42,574 bases of DNA from Candolleomyces eurysporus (Eukaryota; Basidiomycota; Agaricomycetes; Agaricales; Psathyrellaceae), in assembly GCA_027579435.1 (NCBI GenBank), contig JANBPK010001255.1:1-42574 (forward strand), written 5' to 3'. Each line of letters starts with the position of its first letter. Within the stretch, counting starts at the first letter, position 1. Under the pieces are notes generated by a model. It saw only the letters and a program-made list of their open reading frames with translations. It did not search any database and was not told the origin of the DNA. Positions 21,918 to 31,785 of the stretch are shown here, in pieces. The position numbers and the translations under genes were made by a program.

Positions 21918-23234
21918 TTACGAGGCACCGACATGCTGACCGCCTATCCCAGTCATCATTAGTCTCAACGTAACCGACTTGGTCGGAGAGAACACTCACT
22001 GTTAATGTGGAGTACTTGTCCAGTCATAAGGTTGGAGTCACTAGAAGCGAGGAACACAAAGGAAGGGCCCAACTCTGCCGGCAGTCCTGGCCTCCCATGG
22101 AGCGGGACACCGAGCCCAAAGCTCTCCATATTCTCCGCAGAACGCGAAGCCGGCTGAAGAGCGGTGATGACAGGTCCCGGTGCTACAGCGTTGACCCTGA
22201 TTCCTTTAGGTGCCAACTGTACCGCCAGAGACCTTGTGAAGCTGGTAATGGCGCCTTTCGTGGAACTGTAATCGACTGCAGAAAACGGGTGATGATCAGT
22301 TAATCGGTCAGTGATAAGATAGGCGCACGCACCGAGACTCGGGGATCCTTTGTATCCAGTGACAGACGTCGTGTTGACGATAGCAGATCCCCGTTTGAGA
22401 TGCGGAAGCGCGAACTTGGTAACCGCGAACATCTGAAGAATGTTGGATTGAAAGGTGCTGTGAACGTTCTTCAGATCAATCTCTTCAAAGTTCTTGCACA
22501 TTCTGTTACAGATTCAATTCAGTTAACAGCAGAAACAACCAGAAGCGACAGGTAATCACCCACATCTGCTTTGACGCGTTGTTCACCAAGATATTGAGCT
22601 TCCCAAACTTGCTGATATGACTGTCCACCAATGTCTTGCAGTTCTTCTCCTCCATCAAGTCACAGGCAAAAAGATTGACCGTGGCACCGGCCTCCTCAAC
22701 GAGTCTCTTCGCATCCTTAGCATCGACCTCTTCTTCGGGGAGATGGGAAATGGTGATACCAACGCAACCTTCACGAGCGAATTGGATGGCAACAGCACGG
22801 CCGATACCACTGTCAGCCCCAGTGATTATGGCGGTCTTGCCTTCCAACCTTGATTGAAATCAGCGTCAACGTCGATAATGAGGAGAACCGGATGATATTC
22901 GCTTTATTGATACGCACTTTCCGCTTCCCCTGTATTCTCGAAGGCTAGGCTTGCCTTTATCATCCCAGACTTCGAGCTTGGAGTACTCCGTTCCAGCTGG
23001 ACAAGTAAGCCATCAGCTACCTAAGGTAGGGGGAGAAGCGTGATTCAGAGGCATACGAGCGAGTTCTTTATCAAGTCCTGGAAGGCTCTGTTCTTGCTTG
23101 GCCGGAATAGCGACTTGGTATGCGGTAATGATATCTTCAGAAGACATTCTAATTGGGGTGGTGCAGTGCACGAGTCGTTGACGATGGGCGAGAGCGAGAA
23201 CGGGACGTGGAAATCTAGAGAATAGTGAAAACAT
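21918..23234 (-). CDS. Short-chain dehydrogenase/reductase
   Basis: NAD(P)-dependent oxidoreductase of the classical SDR fold, closest in style to the bacterial general-stress SDRs (YhdF/YghA type); substrate unknown. Exons: 23234-23057, 22996-22918, 22848-22564, 22502-22333, 22275-22000, 21943-21918. They contain the cofactor motif TGADSGIGRA, DLMEEK, NNAS, the catalytic Ser in NTTSVTGYKG, the YSSTKGA (YxxxK) pair and VAPGPV, ending HINSGQHVGAS. Using the ATG at 23147 gives 308 aa. The upstream in-frame ATG at 23234 adds 29 residues (MFSLFSRFPRPVLALAHRQR at its start) that are rich in Arg, lack acidic residues and look like a mitochondrial presequence, giving 337 aa. Both starts may be used. 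Confidence 0.88.
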
Positions 23235-23619
23235 GAGATGGAGTCGAATGCGTCCACATTTATAGCACTGGCCATGTAGTAGCAGAGGGAAATGGGGGAG
23301 TGGGGGCGATGATGTCAAGGTCCCGTCACGTCTTCGATATTCGTCACGGATTCAATCCAGCTTGTCTCATACTCATCGTCAGATATGAAGCTTGGTGGAA
23401 CTTTTGGGTGGTTCTAGGCAACTTATTGCTACCCTTCGCTATCCTATCGCCCACTTGGCGGTTTATTCAGAGTGCTCAAAGCTGAGTGGGTGACGCGGTG
23501 ACTTTTGGATTATCCTCCGACTTTTTCAGACATGAACGAAAACACCTCTGATTCAACGAAGTTTGTGATCAGGTACAGCACATACGCGTAATAAGCGGGA
23601 GGAGGAGGTTGAGATACAA
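23235..23619. other. Intergenic region SDR / RRP42
   Basis: 385 bp upstream of the dehydrogenase and downstream of RRP42. No gene or clear regulatory motif was recognised. Confidence 0.5.
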
Positions 23620-24792
23620 TCACCTCCGAGAAAACGAGTCAGCCGCTTTTTGACTTCGACGAATATCTTCCTCTTTTAGTTTGCCATTGAGAGCTTTGAA
23701 TAGTTCTCGAGAGTGAATTCCAGCTTCCTATTTTGCAAAGGGGACGTGAGTGCCGAGAGGTTAGGAGATAAGGGCTCATTACCTTGATCAAGCTTTTCAT
23801 CTGGGTAGACGTCACTTCACCAGGCCCAAGCATATGCATCCCTTGCAAGCGAGAGTTCTGTACTGAAGGGAATGCAAATATGACGAGGATTTTCAAGAGA
23901 GATGCAGCTTCCTCTACTTGGCTTGCATCAAGAAAATGGGCGGCAGGCGGAAGCTGATGAAGTACATCAGACTGAGATTTGGAATAACAGAACGTATAGC
24001 ACTGACCAGATTAAGGGTAATACAGACAGGCCAAGACTCCTTTCCATCAAGAACATCTCCTTCATTCCAGTAGTCAAGCAACTCGAAGTCCGTCGCGTTC
24101 GTCAGTTGTCTGGTGTCGAACCCGCTGGTTGCCGTTTCATCTACATCCATCCCGTCCTGTCCTTTACTGGTCGACCCCGTCTTCTTCGCTTTGTATTCTA
24201 TAAAGCGAGTTTTTGGAACCTTGGTATCCCATAGCGCGGCACGGGCTGCCATGAAGAGTGCGTCGTATATGTTACCAGCGTCGGAGAGAATAACCAGATC
24301 GAGACTCAGTAACCACGATTTTTTGCCAGGGATGATCTTGAGATTGTCAGGATGCAGAGAGGGATGTGAAAGGGTTTGATGAACGACTGTCGTTAGGTCA
24401 TGTTGGAGATCCTCCAACGCGTTCGAAGAGAGGTGGGGATATGCTGCAGGTGAACTAGCTTGTTCACTGAGTTCATAAACGGCTTCAAGGTCGTAGTGAA
24501 GGCCAGCTTACCATGTCACCGAGCATACAACGCGACCATCATCTGTACCACCATCCTCTATTGTCTCCACCTCCAACTTGGTCGCTGCTAGGATTTCAGT
24601 GCCTCCAGACTGGTCATGGGGGCTTCGGCCAATGCTCAGACGCGCACTGCCATTTGCAAGGGGCGCAACGCCGGTTTCAAGGGAGATTGTTCGGAAATCG
24701 TTCAAGGCTCTCCCATCTAGACGATGTGGGGGAGTTGAAGCGAGGCCCACTTGGATATATGCGCTTTCGGCTTTGGATATCGAGGAGGCCAT
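23620..24792 (-). CDS. RRP42: Exosome complex subunit RRP42 (RNase PH-like)
   Basis: A core ring subunit of the RNA exosome, which degrades and trims RNA in nucleus and cytoplasm. Eukaryotic ring subunits of the RNase PH fold are structural and mostly inactive. Exons 24792-24512, 24454-24007, 23953-23783 and 23727-23620 give 335 aa, slightly longer than human EXOSC7. Hallmarks are SKAESAYIQVGL, HRLDGRALNDFR, NGSARLSIG, EILAATKLEVE, LVILSDAGNIYDALFMAARAA, DTKVPKTR, and HMLGPGEVTSTQ near the end. The first intron uses the acceptor GCTAG before TTCACC, which gives the family-like CSPAAYPHL. A Gly/Ser/Asp insertion follows SARLSIG. The start lies 115 bp from the divergent prolidase gene. Confidence 0.87.
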
Positions 24793-24907
24793 TGGGAGGT
24801 CATCGAAGAGTGCCGAAAATGGAGGCGAACACTTGAGAACAAATAAAAGACAACAGACGGATCTAATCTCCTCTCCTCCTGCCTTCCACCACAGCCAGCG
24901 CGCAGAA

Positions 24908-26813
24908 ATGACATATCCCGGTCAATATCACAGCCAACCTGTTCATGAACCAGAAATTGACGGTATGCTTTAGCTCGCAGCCATGTTATCAAGACCTTTG
25001 AGCAGCTGCTCAAGCTCTTGCCCGCCAATGAGCGCACCAAGGTGAATAGGCATTCGGCCACTCGGTAGGACGGTATCCTGACCTCTAGCCAGCCTCAAGC
25101 CCTTCTCGCGGTAGGAGGCGTCCAAGAGTTCCGAAACGACACAGACAGGGAGATTATCTTCCGCCAAGAGTCCAACTTCTACTACCTTACTGGATGTGCT
25201 GTCCCATCTTCCCTGCTCCTGGCAGTCTACCAGGCTGGGACATCCTTGGAACAATCCCCGTCCCTTGATCTGTTCATTCCCAAGGCAGAACTCGCCGACA
25301 TCATGTGGTCTGTCCCACCGCCGTCTCTAGAGGAAGCAAAGGAGAAATACGATGCTACACGCATAGACCACCCTGCGTCCCTCCCAGGTGTGATCGAGAC
25401 AGTGCTCAAGGCGTATCCAGACGCTCTCTTCCACACGTTGCCAAAGGACCATCCTCATTTCCCGAAACTGCCGTCTCAGTACACCGATCTCGTCCTTTCG
25501 GCTGAAGGGCAACATGGCGCCGTTACAGACGCATATCTCCTCTCTGCTCTCCACCATGCTCGTCTCATCAAAGATGCGACTGAAATTGAGGAGATCAGAC
25601 ATGCAAATGCCATCAGCTCCAGGGCTCATGAGGTGGTCATGAGAGTTCTCGGTCAAGCAGTGCAAGGAAAGATCAAACGAGATGCTGCCGCTGGAATCGA
25701 GCGCCCTCTCCTTCCCGCCGAATGGCTGATCGAAACAGAAGGAGAGGCAGAGGCCATTTTCGTAGCTTCCTGCAGACGAGAGGGGTGAAGTTCCCTCATT
25801 GCCTTTTCCGTTATTGTGGTTTATTAATACTTGGATGCCAGGTCAATCCACCAAGCGTATCCCCCTATCGTCGCTGCGTCCTCCAGAGCATCTACCCTCC
25901 ACTACTGCTGCAACGATAAGGCGTTTGCCTGGGGTCCAATCAAACCGCACGATCATTTGAACCGCCAGCAACTTTCAGATGCTACCACCAAGGACTTTGT
26001 CCCTCAGGTGTTGCTCATCGATGCTGGCTGTGAATGGAACAACTACGCTTCGGATATCACCCGTACTATGCCAGTTGGTAATGGTGGAAAGTTTGCTCCA
26101 GAGGCCAAGGCCATCTACGAACTCGTCCTTGAAATGCAGAAGGTCAGTTCTGTCCAAAGTTGCTGTGTACCTTGATCGCTAAACCATTGGACATTAGGCT
26201 TCGTTCGATGCTCTCAAGCCTGGAGTCCACTGGGACCGCATTCAATATATCTGTCATAGTACTCTAGTCCGAGGTTTCCAAAGACTGGGTATTTTCAAGA
26301 GTCCCAATGACCCTGACTCTGGATCGTGGAACTCTGAAGAAGCTATTCTCGCCTCTGGGGTTAGCTCTCCATTCTTNCCCCCATGGAGTTGGCCACTCCT
26401 TGGGTCTGGACGTGCATGACGTTCCCAGCACGAGCAAGCCATCTGTGAACGCAACGATACCCTCCCTTTCTCCTGATAATTCAAGCTTCTACTCGTACCT
26501 CCGTCTTCGCCTGCATTTGGAGGCTGGAATGGTTGTAGTACGTCCAATTCATCTCTCGTTATTTGTGTATGTGCATCCTGATGGTTTGTTCTCCACACAG
26601 ACTGTGGAGCCCGGTATCTATTTCTCGCCCCATCTTTTGGCTCCAGTCCGGGATTCTAAGCATATCAACCACGAAGTGCTTGCACGTTACGAGTCTGTTG
26701 GTGGGATTCGGATAGAAGATGTCGTGCATATCACTGAGACTGGATATGAGAACCTCACAACGGTCCGAAGTGATGTCGAGTGGGTTGAGTCTGTGTGTTC
26801 TGGCAGCGCATGA
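24908..26813 (+). CDS. Xaa-Pro aminopeptidase/prolidase (M24B metallopeptidase)
   Basis: A dimetal peptidase that cleaves peptides next to proline, completing peptide turnover. Exons 24908-24920, 24974-25041, 25093-25784, 25842-26142, 26198-26537 and 26601-26813 give 541 aa once the N at 26377 is counted as an extra base. The first exon is only 13 nt and yields [17 protein letters not shown]. An AMP_N-type N-terminal domain ([20 protein letters not shown]) precedes the pita-bread domain. All five metal ligands are visible: Asp in LIDAGCEW, Asp in ASDITRT, His in [13 protein letters not shown], Glu in TVEPGIY and Glu in [22 protein letters not shown] is typical of fungal PEPP enzymes. No signal peptide, so probably cytosolic. 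Confidence 0.9.
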
Positions 26814-27073
26814 AGAGTGCAAGCATTTCAGCATTCGTGTACTATAACCGTTTTGTATGTCTGTACGATCATGATTCTTACAATCCAGTTTGATGGAGAA
26901 GTGTTTGATGATCAGACTTGACGGATGCCCATCATCAACTGCGCAGGTCATGATCACCTCTCTGAAAATGTTTCCAACTTGCCCCCGATTTGTCACCTCA
27001 GTCCCTTCTGTTAATCATCTTTTCCATGTCCCAGAGCTAGACGGAACAGCGGACACCTGCCAGCAACGAACTA

Positions 27074-28870
27074 ATGTCGACCTATCGTGGTTATCCTCTC
27101 TTTAATGTCGCTGAACCCCAAACCAAGGGCATCGTTCGAGCCAGAGCTTCACACCTCAGTCTCTGTCTGGAACCACTCGTCGCCCAGCGGTCGATTCTAT
27201 TTCGCATCCAAACCGAGCTGGGCGAAAAGGAGGGCTACCACCAGGTGAGAGCAGCCTCTAGAATCCAATATTCTCTAGACGAAACCGGGGCTCACAGAAC
27301 CTATCGTCTTCCGTGTTTCCGTGACAGCTCTCCGCAGAATCAGACTATTCTTCTTTGCAGCTCATAAGTGCCCAGCCCGATCCCTCTCTGAGTCTGAGCT
27401 CAAAGCCAGACCTTCAGAGTCGTCACGAAGATGAGCCCGGACCCTCGTCAAGCTTGCTCTCCACCGCCAGCGTTTATAGCCAAGATTCCTGGCACCAAAA
27501 TCCTGTCCCGGCAATCCCATCATCGTCACCCTCCCCTACGTCAGAACCAGAACTTTCAAGAGAGGTTCAGGAGGAATCCGGATCCCCTGTAAATGCTGCC
27601 GGGGAGCCTCAGATACAGGCTCGACCCGCACCTGTAAACAACTCGGACGAACATCGACGATACGCCATGGCATTAAGTCCGAGCATGGATTGGGAGCGGG
27701 GTGCTGTATCCCCGTCTCTCGTTCCGCTGGATTTAGCGACGAGGTTTATCGTCGACATAAAGCTCCTGAAGAAGGACCCAGGCGACCACAAGAGCGTCGT
27801 TCAACCTGTCACCGGCGTCAAAACCAACACCAACTCGAAAATTATTCCAACGGAAGCCTCCCACTCCCCAACAACGCCGACGACCGCAGATCCGTTCCGC
27901 GCTGGAGGCGACGCAGGCGGATCGTTCTTCCTCTTCCAGCCTCCCGAGCCTCTTGACCAAGGCACGAAGAAGTTGAGGAAGAAGTCCACTCACGTTCACT
28001 CCCGCACTCTATCCGAGTCGCATACCTCGGCGAAACCGTCTACTTCCTTGCGCAAGGCACTCTCGCGGCTGACTTTTGTTGCACCAAGTCGAGACAGAGC
28101 GGACCTACCGCCAGGTCTTCGACGTACAAAAAGCCAGCTCATCTCCCCACCACCGTTGACGCCCGCTGCGAATGCACAACTTCCTGCATTACGATTTTCG
28201 CCTATACACCTTAAACTCCCGACTATACACTCTGCAGTGACGCCTTCAACCTCTGACCCTTTCAAGAGAGCGGAGTCGCCACTGGTTCTGATGACTCCTG
28301 GGCCTGCTGCACCTATGGATGGCGTCAAGAAGGAGGCGATTTCCCCTCTGCCTCCACCTCCCACTGCCCCTCCTCCACCTCTTCACCGCAGAGCCACTCT
28401 GAAGAAACCGGCACCGGACATGATTAGGAGGTCCCATCCACCACAGTTACCAACGATCCCTTCGACCCCATTTATCCACGCAGACGAGCTCAAAGTCAAT
28501 GAGCACCCTCTCCCTCCTCTTCCTCCTCTTCCTCCTCTCCCTGCGCTCCCTCCCATTNCCGCCCCTTCCCCCGAATCCTCCTTCGATACCACACCAGCAA
28601 CCCGAACAGCCCACTCGCACAGTGGCAGTATTAAAGAAAGCACCCCCTCCGCGTCTCCCTCTCGTATCTCATGCGCCTCAGGTCCAGCCCAAGAGAGTGC
28701 ACCGCCGATACGCAAGTTCGCCTGCCGTGCTGAATTTCAGAGCTCAGGATTTACCACCAACGACGCCGCCTCCGCCTCTACCGGACCTCAATAAACGATT
28801 GGTCGAGTTGGATTGGTTGCAGATGCAGAGCAATACGCTGAATGCAACTGCTCTGAGGGGTGGGGCGTAA
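27074..28870 (+). CDS. Proline-rich orphan protein
   Basis: I do not recognise this gene. Exons 27074-27244 and 27361-28870 form a frame of 559 aa if the N at 28559 is treated as an extra base. The first exon encodes a compact segment (GIVRARASHLSLCLEPLV, then a stretch ending EKEGYHQ) that could be a folded domain. The remainder is Ser/Pro-rich and probably disordered. It includes polyproline runs from tandem CCTCCTCTT codons near 28505-28560 that could bind SH3 or WW domains. The last residues KRLVELDWLQMQSNTLNATA look like a short conserved tail. Nothing indicates a catalytic role. Confidence 0.65.
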
Positions 28871-29148
28871 TGATGTAGTGTAGTGTATTAACACGGACAT
28901 GGACACCTTTTGGTGATCCCACTTTCTCTCTTTCAACGAACTCTGGGGATTTATACGGGCTATGTATATATACCATCACGTCGTAATACTATTTAATAAT
29001 GACGTTTCTGTGCAATGTTATACCCATGTCCCACATGCTATTTCATCCGGAGATGACTCGAACGGGGGTGGTTAAAGAGCATGGGGTGGCGTCGATATCT
29101 TTCGAGTCACGCCTCTCTTCTTTTCTATCCTTACTGCAGTGACTCACG

Positions 29149-29915
29149 ATGTCGTCCACAGAGGGAGTAAATTTCTACTTTCCGATTCCTGACGTTCTCG
29201 AGAGCGACAGACTCAAGCTCGTACCTTTTGTCGTAAGTCAAGTCACTACCATCGCATGGAGGCCATAAATTTATCAGGACGCGTTCATCAATTCAACCAG
29301 CTCTCCGTACACTCCAAACCATTCTTTGAGTTAGCCAACAAGTACCCCGAGGTCTACACCCACATTCCGTGGGGACCCTTCGAAGATGAAGCCACATTCA
29401 GCAAGTTCATGGACAAGATCTTCTTCCAAGACCGTGGCTGGGTCCTCTTCGCCATCCTGGACAAAACTTCCAACGATGCACTCGCAGGAGCCCTGGGGTT
29501 TATCAAAACATCTCCGGACCACCTCAACACCGAGATCGGTGCGGTCCAAATCTTCCCCCCGTTCCAGCGCACGCACGTCGCGTCCAATGCGGTCGGCCTA
29601 TTGCTCAACTACGCGTTAAACTTACCTGAGGAGGGTGGTCTGGGCCTGCGACGCGTAGTGTGGCAAGCGAATTCGGTGAACAAGGCGAGCATCCGGTTGG
29701 CTGAACGTTTGGGATTCCAATTTGAGGGGATCTTGAGGTGGGATCGAGTGATGCCTGGTACCGGTAAAGCGGGGAACGGCAAGGAACTGAGAGAAGGGGA
29801 TCCCAAGAGCTCAAACGTGGGGAGAGATACTGCGATTCTGGGACTGTGCTGGGACGATTGGGTGTTGAACGGGGCCAGAGACCATGTTGCCAATGTCATG
29901 GCCAGAGTCAAGTAG
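29149..29915 (+). CDS. GNAT-family N-acetyltransferase (RimJ/RimL type)
   Basis: Acetyl-CoA-dependent acetyltransferase; the substrate is unknown, though this subfamily acts on protein N termini or small molecules. Exons 29149-29232 and 29301-29915 give 232 aa, normal for the family. The N terminus has LESDRLKLVPFV, the usual first strand. Later come ALAGALGFIK, NTEIGAVQIFPPFQRTHVAS (the strand and acetyl-CoA loop), and NSVNKASIRLAERLGFQFEG, the typical C-terminal Asn/Ser/Arg-Leu-Gly-Phe motif. I chose the acceptor at 29300 because it keeps phase with the perfect donor GTAAGT; a nearer acceptor (TATCAG, 29278) would shift the frame. The gene lies in tandem with the UBX gene. Confidence 0.85.
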
Positions 29916-30025
29916 ATAGTCGAAATCATTTAGATAACGCGGCCCGGCCGGGGCGGTCCATTTAGGACAGCCCCTTGGCTGTTGAGTACGCGTCTACCTT
30001 GAACCTCTTCATCTATACATTCACA

Positions 30026-31481
30026 ATGTCAGGCAACGACGGCGACAGCAACGCTCCACGTACACTAGGAGGTGCCCCTGCGGCCTCTTCGGACTGGGCA
30101 CGGTCTTCAGATCGCCCCAGAGTTGGTCGAATCGGAGATTGGGATAACGGCGGCAACTCGAGCTCCTCGAGGTATGTGCAGAATCGGGGCTTAGGCGCTA
30201 CACAAAACTCAAGGTACAACTAGTCGACCAGGCTCGAGAGGCATCGCTACTTTGGGTAGTCTTGGGGGAGGCAGCAGCAGCCGAGGACCTCCACGACGGC
30301 CTGCGGACGACGATGATGATGAAGACGACGACGACGAGAACAAAGCCGGTGAAAGTTGGTTCGCAGGCGGCGAAAGGAGGTACGTTGACTCCCGTTTCAT
30401 TGTTTCCTCGTATCCTGGCTCAACGTCGTCGATAGTGGCATCTCTGTCCAAAACCCGGGGCAGGCTGATCGTGGATCGGGTGGTGACCTTGTCCAGGATC
30501 TCCTCCGTCGTGCAGCCAGGGGCGGAATGGCTCCTCCTCCCGAAGAACCCAGAAGTCGTGCTTTCTTTGGCGGTGGACATACCCTTGGCAGCGATGAGGT
30601 CGAGAGTACATTTGTGCCTGACCCGAGTGCAAGTGAAGAAGGTGAGTACCGCCCATTTTGCACAGCTGTTCCCGTCCCGTTTCTCATTCCATCTGTTACA
30701 GAGATCGTGACTCGCCACATCACCCTCTGGAGACAGGGGTTCCAGATCGAAGACGGCGAGTTGAGGCGATATGACGAACCAGAAAATGCTGCGATCCTCG
30801 CCCAGATCAATTCAGGGTACGTACTCTCCTCTTAGCCTGCCTCAATTCTGATTGTCGTTCCATAGGAATGCGCCCCTAGCTCTTATGGATGCACGGGAAG
30901 GACAGCGCGTCGAACTCCGTGTTGCAAAGCGAACCCATGAAGATTACGAACCGCCCCGAGGTTCCCGAGCCTTCACAGGCGCTGGCCAGCGACTGGGTGC
31001 CCCAGTACCCAGCCTTGNCTCCCGCAGGCTCCACTATGCCCGGAGAGTTCCCCGCAGCCTCCTCCTCTACTTCTGGCACTGGGGAACGAGAGTCTATCAC
31101 AACTCGCTTCGAAGTCGACCAGACTTTGCCTACTACCAGCGTCCAAATCCGACTCGCAGATGGCACTCGGTACGCTCTGTCCATCCCACAAACCTTTGAA
31201 ATTTAACTGACCTCCTTTGATTCAGCATGGTGGCCCGGATGAACCTTACGCATACTGTTGGCGACATTAGAAACTTCATAAACGCGTTCGTACCTTGCTT
31301 GCATCCTCGCAATGTTTATTCCATTTATTCAACAATGGCACCCAACAGATCTCGCCCGGAAAATCTCACTCGACCTTACGCGATTGCGACGACCTTCCCC
31401 AACCGGGTTCTTGAGAACAACGCCGAGACGATCGAGGCTGCCAAATTGGCTAACAGTGTTGTTGTCCAGCGATGGGTTTGA
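30026..31481 (+). CDS. p47/Shp1-like Cdc48 cofactor (SEP and UBX domains)
   Basis: An adaptor that binds the AAA ATPase Cdc48/p97 and directs it in membrane fusion and protein degradation. Exons 30026-30171, 30224-30379, 30436-30641, 30702-30816, 30866-31169, 31226-31285 and 31349-31481 give 372 aa after treating the N at 31018 as an extra base. Order of parts: a short Gly/Ser start; IATLGSLGG and an acidic Asp/Glu run; [14 protein letters not shown]; the SEP domain ([20 protein letters not shown], about residues 172-245); a linker; and the UBX domain from about 295 ([18 protein letters not shown]) to the end, VVVQRWV, with RPENL-type loop residues and FPNR, the p97-binding turn. The N-terminal ubiquitin-binding UBA domain of animal p47 and yeast Shp1 is not visible. 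Confidence 0.88.
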
Positions 31482-31785
31482 TTTCTTCATTTTTCTTGAT
31501 CTACTGTTTCTCTCCTTGAAAGTTCAGACGTTGTACCATACCATACATGTAAAGCAGTGGGCGTGAACGGAAAATATTGAATTGATGAACAAATGTAAAT
31601 GCGGAGGTGCTCTTTGCCCTCTGGGTGGATGAATCGTCTGCCAGTGGTATATATGTCCCCAGTGACCCAGTCGGCGGGAGGTTCGCTCCACGTGGCACGT
31701 GGCCACCGCGATCACGCGTTCAGTAGGACGCGACCATTTCGCGAACCGCGAATTCTCATTCTAGCACCTTCATCTCTCAGCAACA
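31482..31785. other. Intergenic region UBX gene / separase
   Basis: 304 bp between two same-strand genes. No gene found. It must contain the 3' end of the UBX transcript and the separase promoter. Confidence 0.5.

Noticed and set aside
17231..24792. A biosynthetic cluster formed by the oxidoreductase, dehydrogenase and neighbours
   Set aside because: No backbone synthase, transporter or pathway-specific regulator; RRP42, a Rho GTPase and an orphan lie among them.
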